From: an uncultured Clostridia bacterium
GTDB taxonomy: Bacteria > Bacillota > Clostridia > Oscillospirales > Acutalibacteraceae
Direction: 5' to 3'
Length of the DNA stretch: 7,457 nt
Assembly: GCA_945227095.1 (NCBI GenBank)
Contig: CALYOC010000024.1
Location: 1 to 7,457 of the forward strand
The notes under the pieces are model-generated. The model was not told the DNA's origin. It made no database searches and worked only from the letters and a program-made list of their open reading frames with translations. Shown here piece by piece: positions 6,405 to 7,457 of this stretch; the stretch's first letter is position 1; each line of letters starts with the position of its first letter. The position numbers and the translations under genes are program-made.

Positions 6405-6749
6405 TTGGAAGATAAGCAAAGAATAATACAGGAATATGTGCCCGGCAAACAGGTGACCTTGGCGCATTTGATAGCCAATCCACAGGAGGATTTATATACA
6501 AAACTCGGCGTTGTCAGTGAGAGCAGGGGCGCGCTCGGAATAATGACAATCACACCGAGTGAGGCGGCAATTATAGGCGCCGATGTTGCAACAAAGGCGG
6601 CGGAGGTAGAGATTGTATTTGTAGATAGGTTTTCCGGCTCGCTTGTAGTTGTGGGTGATGTGTCGGCGGTTGACAGCGCAATCCGAGCCGTCAATGATGT
6701 ATTGGAGGAAACGCTCCATTTCACGCCCTCGCCTATAACAAAGACATAA
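6405..6749 (+). CDS. pduU: PduU/EutS-type circularly permuted BMC-H shell protein
   Basis: A 114-residue shell protein of the permuted BMC-H class, whose hexamers carry an N-terminal beta-barrel over the pore. The diagnostic N-terminal stretch [19 protein letters not shown] (8-26) is nearly the same as in PduU. It is followed by the permuted BMC domain with [19 protein letters not shown] (44-62), [20 protein letters not shown] (73-92) and the PduU-like end FTPSPITKT. The start is TTG, with a perfect AGGAGG 8 bases upstream. It is the last gene of the operon, followed after 16 bases by a terminator. PduU is normally a minor shell component; its exact role is unsettled in the family. Confidence 0.95.
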   Translation: MEDKQRIIQEYVPGKQVTLAHLIANPQEDLYTKLGVVSESRGALGIMTITPSEAAIIGADVATKAAEVEIVFVDRFSGSLVVVGDVSAVDSAIRAVNDVLEETLHFTPSPITKT

Positions 6750-6765
6750 TAAATATAATAAAAAC

Positions 6766-6799
6766 AAATCCGAGTCTGTGCAGACAGGCTCGGATTTTT
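6766..6799. terminator. Rho-independent terminator, probably bidirectional
   Basis: AAATCCGAG (6766-6774) pairs with CTCGGATTT (6789-6797) and CTGT (6776-6779) with ACAG (6784-6787); one T-G wobble lies between the two stem parts, and the loop is GCAG. A T tract follows on the + strand (6795-6799). On the - strand the stem runs into TTTGTTTTTATTATA. It ends the microcompartment operon and probably also the convergent regulator gene. Confidence 0.92.
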
Positions 6800-6820
6800 A
6801 TATGTATTATATATTTCGGC

Positions 6821-7282
6821 TCACCTTGAAGATACGACAACAAACGGACCCTCGTCCTTGGGTCGCTTGGGTGCCGTGGGGTTCGGTTTGCTGTAAACGG
6901 AGTGAGATACGCGGACGGTTTTTAAAAACGCGTCTACCTCTTCCAAGTTGTTTTCGTTTTCGAGAAGCTTTTTAAATCGTTCGACGCGAAGCGCGTTGTC
7001 GAGTCTTTTTTGCAGCTGCGGCTTTTCGGATTCGTCCGTGCAAAGGCGCAAATCTATTTTTGCCTGCTCCTTTTCTCCGAGCGGCATAGCGTACCGCTTG
7101 CTGTCTAAAAAGTATCTCTCCGGCAGACCGAGGGCATCCTCAAGCGCGGAGATATGCTTTGCCGGAACAGGGCGCCTGCGCTTTATCCAATCGGTGAATT
7201 GGGCTTGGAATATCCCTTTGAGAGAGCAGACGCTCGTTGCGGTCAGATTTTCTTTTTTTAAAATATATTCGATACAGGTCAT
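6821..7282 (-). CDS. XRE-like helix-turn-helix DNA-binding protein
   Basis: A 153-residue putative transcriptional regulator. Residues about 4-58 resemble a lambda-repressor-like helix-turn-helix: IEYILKKENLTATSV, then FQAQFTDWIKRRRPVP as the probable recognition region, then ISALEDALGLPERYF. The middle (about 68-125) is charged and helical, with a possible coiled coil (SEKPQLQKRLDNALRVERFKK, split at 85-105). The C-terminus (130-153) is Pro/Lys-rich and ends PFVVVSSR, without a known ligand domain. The start is supported by AAGGTG (7288-7293 on this strand), 5 bases before ATG. It is convergent with the microcompartment operon and separated by the shared terminator, so it is not part of that operon. 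Palindromic elements upstream suggest it represses itself. Whether it also controls the microcompartment genes is unknown; no copy of the palindrome was seen inside the operon part present here. Confidence 0.75.
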   Translation of the reverse strand: MTCIEYILKKENLTATSVCSLKGIFQAQFTDWIKRRRPVPAKHISALEDALGLPERYFLDSKRYAMPLGEKEQAKIDLRLCTDESEKPQLQKRLDNALRVERFKKLLENENNLEEVDAFLKTVRVSHSVYSKPNPTAPKRPKDEGPFVVVSSR

Positions 7283-7287
7283 ACAAT

Positions 7288-7308
7288 CACCTTGACATAA
7301 AATATGTC
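7288..7308. promoter_or_regulatory. Operator-like element A overlapping the regulator's ribosome site
   Basis: This 21-base stretch is identical to the left 21 bases of CACC-begun element B, 67 bases away. It contains the symmetric core GACATA-AAA-TATGTC (7294-7308). On the - strand its outer part (AAGGTG, 7288-7293) is the ribosome site of the regulator gene, so protein bound here would sit in the 5' leader next to the start codon. Confidence 0.6.
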
Positions 7309-7348
7309 GTATGTTTTTTTCGGAAGACGATTTAACTCTCCGATATAA

Positions 7349-7377
7349 ATTTTACACCTTGACATAAAATATGTCAA
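7349..7377 (-). promoter_or_regulatory. Predicted sigma-70-type promoter of the regulator gene
   Basis: On the - strand, TTGACA (7377-7372) and TAAAAT (7354-7349) are separated by exactly 17 bases: a consensus -35 box and a 5/6 match to the -10 box. Transcription would start near 7341 and give a leader of about 60 bases before ATG 7282. The -35 box lies inside the right arm of element B, so occupancy of that palindrome would block this promoter. Confidence 0.6.
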
Positions 7378-7383
7378 GGTGTA
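7353..7383. promoter_or_regulatory. Operator-like perfect palindrome B (14-base arms)
   Basis: Arms 7353-7366 and 7370-7383 are perfect reverse complements around AAA (7367-7369). The inner core GACATA-AAA-TATGTC is shared with element A. No T tract follows on either strand, which argues against a terminator. The position over the -35 box of the - strand promoter favours a repressor operator. A TTGACA in the left arm could also serve a rightward promoter, but the matching -10 (TATTTA, 7382-7387) is weak. Confidence 0.65.
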
Positions 7384-7457
7384 TTTATGGTTAAGGTGAG
7401 GAGAGCCGAACACAATATGCCGAAAATTTGATATTACGGTGTATTTTCACTTTTTCA
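7384..7457. other. Right-hand end of window, no gene assigned
   Basis: AT-rich sequence to the right of palindrome B. It includes AAGGTGAGGAGAG (near 7393-7405), which looks like a ribosome site, but the only ATG-started frames that follow are very short (a 14-codon frame from 7388, ending at TGA). A rightward gene or leader may begin beyond the window; nothing can be called. Confidence 0.3.

Noticed and set aside
6822..6829. CACCTTGA at the end of the regulator gene, matching the outer part of the operator elements
   Set aside because: Only eight bases match and the symmetric GACATA-TATGTC core is missing, so it is most likely chance.
7353..7383. Palindrome B as a transcription terminator
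   Set aside because: Neither strand shows a T tract directly after the stem; the stem is AT-rich in its core and overlaps a promoter -35 box.
7388..7432. Fourteen-codon + strand frame after palindrome B
   Set aside because: It is very short, has no proper ribosome site upstream and no recognisable product; the -10 match ahead of it is weak.
1..7457. CRISPR arrays, tRNA or rRNA genes, insertion sequences
   Set aside because: No regularly spaced repeats, RNA gene signatures or transposase-like frames were seen on either strand.

Overview
The window carries the downstream part of a bacterial microcompartment (BMC) operon on the + strand (1-6749), followed by a terminator and a convergent small regulator gene on the - strand. 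The organism is probably an anaerobic, gut-type Firmicute (Clostridia). The reasons are the strong AGGAGG ribosome sites, TTG starts, moderate GC content, a Firmicutes-like gene order (EutT-like, PduL, Eut-associated protein, EutN) and the regulator type. This assignment is an inference from style and gene content.

Layout: (1) 1-1389, the 3' part of a CoA-acylating aldehyde dehydrogenase with a C-terminal encapsulation-type helix. (2) 1433-2067, two almost identical BMC-H shell genes in tandem. (3) 2088-2831, an EutT-like cobalamin adenosyltransferase without the metal-binding Cys motif of E. coli EutT. (4) 2833-3507, PduL phosphotransacylase. (5) 3507-4151, a poorly characterised Eut-associated protein with an encapsulation-like N-terminus. 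(6) 4173-4460, the EutN/CcmL pentamer (BMC-P). (7) 4457-5809, a PduS/RnfC-like flavo-iron-sulfur protein. (8) 5813-6361, a PduT-type tandem-domain shell protein with the pore Cys. (9) 6405-6749, a PduU/EutS-type permuted shell protein. (10) 6766-6799, a strong, probably bidirectional terminator. (11) 6821-7282 on the - strand, an XRE-like DNA-binding protein. (12) 7283-7457, its control region, with two copies of a palindromic operator-like element.

Together the genes describe the generic core of an aldehyde-processing metabolosome. Hexamers, pentamers and trimers form the shell. Inside it an aldehyde (acetaldehyde or propionaldehyde) is oxidised to acyl-CoA and converted by PduL to acyl-phosphate, recycling CoA. 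PduS and PduT can pass electrons across or at the shell. The EutT-like protein and PduS may also maintain a cobalamin cofactor. The signature enzyme that makes the aldehyde (ethanolamine ammonia-lyase, diol dehydratase or a glycyl-radical lyase) and any alcohol dehydrogenase are not in the window and should lie upstream, so the substrate cannot be named here.

The points most worth a second look are the mixed Eut/Pdu composition, the EutT-like protein without its Cys cluster, the uncharacterised putative cargo protein, the recently duplicated hexamer pair that differs beside the pore, and the duplicated palindrome that overlaps the promoter and ribosome site of the regulator gene.
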